This document shows positions 8,266 through 9,682 of a stretch of DNA of 9,682 nt, one piece after another. The DNA comes from Chitinophagaceae bacterium (GTDB taxonomy: Bacteria; Bacteroidota; Bacteroidia; Chitinophagales; Chitinophagaceae), in contig JAFMJX010000057.1 of assembly GCA_017853235.1 (NCBI GenBank), positions 1-9,682 on the forward strand. The letters run 5' to 3'. The notes below the pieces were generated by a model that saw only the letters and a list, made by a program, of their open reading frames with translations, searched no databases and was not told the origin of the DNA. How positions within the stretch are numbered: position 1 is the stretch's first letter; each line of letters begins with the position of its first letter. Both the position numbers and the translations under genes were made by a program.

Positions 8266-8281
8266 TTTTGACGGTAAGTCC
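8251..8281 (-). promoter_or_regulatory. Alternative hairpin, likely expression platform of the riboswitch
   Basis: The minus-strand RNA can pair GGA (8281-8279) with TCC (8253-8251), TTAC (8277-8274) with GTAA (8258-8255) and GT (8272-8271) with AC (8260-8259). There is one C/A mismatch and one bulged C. The 10-nt loop (8270-8261) contains the ATG at 8265. The left arm includes the GACTT segment (8280-8276) that can instead pair with the P3 loop of the aptamer, so the two folds exclude each other. A T5 run follows 7 nt after the stem, which is too distant for a typical intrinsic terminator, so translational control or a modified terminator are both possible. Confidence 0.5.
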
Positions 8282-8347
8282 TCATCGATTTTAGCACCGT
8301 GAAGTTCGACTCTCTCGGTTGCTACCCATTCAAGGGTTCTTGATGAT
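8271..8347 (-). ncRNA. SAM-clan riboswitch candidate (SAM-I/IV-like, compact)
   Basis: Read on the minus strand, this segment folds around the core shared by S-adenosylmethionine riboswitches of the SAM-I/SAM-IV clan. P1 is TCATC (8346-8342) with GATGA (8286-8282), after which CAAGA follows as in S-boxes. P2 is short: ACCC (8337-8334) with GGGT (8327-8324), loop TTGAAT. P3 is AGC-A-ACCG (8323-8316) with CGGT-GCT (8299-8293); the single unpaired A reproduces the GCAACC...GGTGC signature of the SAM site. The joining strand is AAAATC, directly followed by the 3' strand of P1. The classical S-box kink-turn arm (GGTGGAGGGA-type) and P4 are absent. L3 GAGTC (8312-8308) can pair with the tail GACTT (8280-8276), the type of loop-to-tail pseudoknot described for SAM-I/IV. 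A strong promoter places the transcription start within a few nt of P1. Family assignment is from memory of the consensus and was not searched. Confidence 0.68.
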
Positions 8348-8351
8348 GGAA

Positions 8352-8381
8352 CAAAGATACTATAAATCTGGAAAAAACAAA
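8352..8381 (-). promoter_or_regulatory. Bacteroidota-type promoter for the riboswitch transcript
   Basis: The minus strand carries TTTG (complement of 8381-8378), an 18-nt spacer, then TATCTTTG (complement of 8359-8352). This matches the Bacteroidota primary-sigma consensus TTTG / TAnnTTTG exactly, with usual spacing. Transcription would start near 8347-8344, at the 5' strand of the riboswitch P1 helix. The -33 element sits at the base of the preceding gene's terminator stem, so terminator and promoter overlap. Confidence 0.7.
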
Positions 8382-8412
8382 ATCCCTGTAAATAATTGAT
8401 TTACAGGGATTT
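8380..8412 (-). terminator. Intrinsic terminator of the TlpA-like gene
   Basis: A perfect 14-bp stem (8380-8393 AAATCCCTGTAAAT with 8399-8412 ATTTACAGGGATTT) encloses the 5-nt loop AATTG. In the minus-strand reading it is followed by TTGTTTTTTCC, a T-rich tract. It lies 42 nt after the stop codon of the TlpA-like gene and separates that gene from the riboswitch unit. Confidence 0.8.
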
Positions 8413-8453
8413 AAATTAAATATTATGTAAATATTCGGAATAAATCAGAGTAT

Positions 8454-9593
8454 TTATTTGAAAAGTTCGGCCAATTTTGAATTTAAGGCTTCCCCTCTTA
8501 AATCCTTGCCTATAATTTTACCCTGTGGGTCAATTAAATAGTTTTGAGGAATGGCTTGTACCCCATACATCACTGCTACTTCATTTTTCCAATATTTTAA
8601 ATCTGATACTTGTGTCCAAGTCAAATTGTCTTTATGAATGGCATCCAACCATCTTTGTTTACCAGTGGGTTGATCCAATGAAACACCTAAAACAGTAAAT
8701 CCTTTGGGATTGTATTTATTAAAGGCAAGCACAACATTTGGATTTTCTTGACGACAAGGTCCGCACCAGCTGGCCCAAAAATCAACTAACACATATTTAC
8801 CTCTAAAAGAAGAAAGTGAAACGGGAATACCCGCTGTATCATTTTGTGTAAAATTCATTGCCTCTTTGCCAATACTTGTTTTTTTAGCAATATCAATTTT
8901 ATCCGCCATTTCTTTTCCTTTCACTGTTGCACGTACGGTAGCCGGTAATTTTAAAAATAGAGGTTCTACCTCATCGGCATTAATACTGTATCCAGCAAAG
9001 TTGCTAAAAGCATACATAACAATAGATGAATTCAAATTTGCTAAAACAAATTCTTTTTGTTTTGCTTTCATTTCTACATCCAATTTTTCATATTCCTCGT
9101 CTAATTTTTTCATGCCTGCTTCATCCTTCTTTTTATACAATTCATTATAAGCTGCACTTAAAGCTTCTATTTTTTCAGATACGGGTTTAGTAAATTCATT
9201 TAATTTTTTATACTCCACATGTGCTTTTGATCCTTTAATGGTAGCATTAGCAAAGGAATCTACACTGTTGATGGTAATGATTGAGTTTTCTAAATAAATA
9301 GGAGTCACGTCTTTTTTATAAGAAATCATTCTTTTTGTCTTGCCTGCAGTATCTGGTTTATAAGAAGCACGTAAGTTGGCCAAAGTGGGTTCTACTAAAG
9401 TTCCTTTTAATTCATATTTGCCATGAACAACTTCGGCACTATCCTGGGTGGATATGCCATTAAAATAATAAGATAAATACACTTTGGTCACCGCTTCTTT
9501 TACTTTAGAAACATCTCCCTTTAAAATATATTGTTTTTGTGCTTGCAGATTAAATGCCACAGCTAACAACAAAACGATGATTCCTTTTTTCAT
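8454..9593 (-). CDS. TlpA/ResA-like thiol-disulfide oxidoreductase with N-terminal DUF4369
   Basis: A 379-residue exported protein typical of Bacteroidota. The signal peptide is MKKGIIVLLLAVAFNLQAQ (1-19). Residues about 20-120 resemble the beta-rich DUF4369 domain (YILKGDVSK, DSAEVVHGKYELKGTL, PIYLENSIITI). Residues about 128-180 are highly charged and helical (KKKDEAGMKKLDEEYEKLDVEMKAKQKE), probably a coiled-coil linker. The AhpC/TSA-type thioredoxin domain covers about 240-379. W-C-G-P-C at 275-280 within VDFWASWCGPCRQENP carries the redox cysteines C277 and C280, and P349 in AIPQNYLID is the cis-proline. All redox elements are intact. It probably reduces disulfides in periplasmic or outer-membrane proteins; the substrate cannot be read from the sequence. 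The ATG at 9593 starts the signal peptide. The gene has its own terminator at 8380-8412. Confidence 0.92.
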   Translation of the reverse strand: MKKGIIVLLLAVAFNLQAQKQYILKGDVSKVKEAVTKVYLSYYFNGISTQDSAEVVHGKYELKGTLVEPTLANLRASYKPDTAGKTKRMISYKKDVTPIYLENSIITINSVDSFANATIKGSKAHVEYKKLNEFTKPVSEKIEALSAAYNELYKKKDEAGMKKLDEEYEKLDVEMKAKQKEFVLANLNSSIVMYAFSNFAGYSINADEVEPLFLKLPATVRATVKGKEMADKIDIAKKTSIGKEAMNFTQNDTAGIPVSLSSFRGKYVLVDFWASWCGPCRQENPNVVLAFNKYNPKGFTVLGVSLDQPTGKQRWLDAIHKDNLTWTQVSDLKYWKNEVAVMYGVQAIPQNYLIDPQGKIIGKDLRGEALNSKLAELFK

Positions 9594-9621
9594 ATTATTA
9601 TATATTAGTTCTTTAAAGATA

Positions 9622-9651
9622 CAAAAAATTAAGTGCCTAAAATTTAGTCAA
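9622..9651 (-). promoter_or_regulatory. Possible promoter of the TlpA-like gene
   Basis: The minus strand reads TTG (complement of 9651-9649), a 17-nt gap, then TAATTTTTTG (complement of 9631-9622), about 29 nt before the ATG. The downstream element ends in TTTG and starts with TA but has four instead of two nt between them, so it is an imperfect match to TAnnTTTG. A nearby TATCTTTA (complement of 9621-9614) is a better -7 box but has no TTG at the right distance. The rest of 9594-9682 shows no gene. Confidence 0.25.
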
Positions 9652-9682
9652 TAATTTATCAGCCATTATTTTTTGCCAAATA

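Noticed and set aside
8062..8271. Plus-strand open frame of 69 codons.
   Set aside because: It is antisense to the 184-residue gene and the riboswitch tail, and its translation has no recognisable feature.
8304..8312. GTTCGACTC resembles a tRNA T-loop on the plus strand.
   Set aside because: Flanking bases do not form a T-stem and no acceptor, D or anticodon arm fits. The segment is explained by P3 of the riboswitch candidate on the other strand.
8866..9150. Plus-strand open frame of 94 codons.
   Set aside because: It is the mirror of the charged helical linker of the TlpA-like protein; its F/S-rich translation is typical of an antisense shadow.
1..9682. CRISPR arrays, insertion sequences, integrases, att sites, rRNA.
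   Set aside because: No direct repeats, transposase or integrase motifs, or conserved rRNA segments were seen; the content looks like ordinary chromosomal genes.

Overview
The window is AT-rich and carries six convincing protein genes plus one strong structured-RNA candidate. Several features point to Bacteroidota, most likely a Chitinophagaceae-type bacterium. These are the protein families (M14 carboxypeptidase with an amidotransferase-like tail, sortilin/BNR propeller protein, DUF4369-TlpA thioredoxin), the lack of Shine-Dalgarno sequences, and a textbook Bacteroidota promoter (TTTG, 18 nt, TATCTTTG) on the minus strand near 8380-8352. The taxonomic call rests on gene content and style, not on a marker gene.

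Layout, left to right: a gene-free left end (1-176) with a hairpin terminator; a minus-strand secreted M14-family metallopeptidase (177-2885); a 180-nt divergent intergenic region with a 7-bp inverted repeat; and a plus-strand run of three exported proteins. That run comprises a large sortilin/GH74-like Asp-box propeller protein (3066-6257), a periplasmic thioredoxin-fold protein with a CxxC (6306-6842) and an unassigned lipoprotein (6848-7663). It converges, with a 15-bp overlap of coding ends, on a minus-strand gene of unknown function (7649-8203). Upstream of that gene lie a compact RNA and its own promoter, then the terminator and coding region of a minus-strand TlpA-like thiol-disulfide oxidoreductase (8454-9593).

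The most interesting item is the RNA at about 8271-8347 (minus strand). Its core matches the S-adenosylmethionine riboswitch clan: a P3 helix AGCAACCG/CGGTGCT with the characteristic unpaired A, flanked by P1 (TCATC/GATGA) and a minimal P2. It lacks both the kink-turn arm and P4 of the classical S-box. A loop-to-tail pseudoknot (GAGTC with GACTT) is possible, as in the SAM-I/IV subgroup. The tail can instead fold into a hairpin that presents an ATG in its loop, which looks like a switch. The RNA is followed by a six-codon mini-ORF and then the unassigned 184-residue gene. No methionine or SAM gene lies within the window, so this is a compact riboswitch with an unexpected target.

Most of the proteins here carry signal peptides or a lipobox, so the region mainly encodes envelope functions: peptide processing, a scaffold or propeller protein, and thiol-disulfide redox. 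The genes are related by location and not by one evident pathway.
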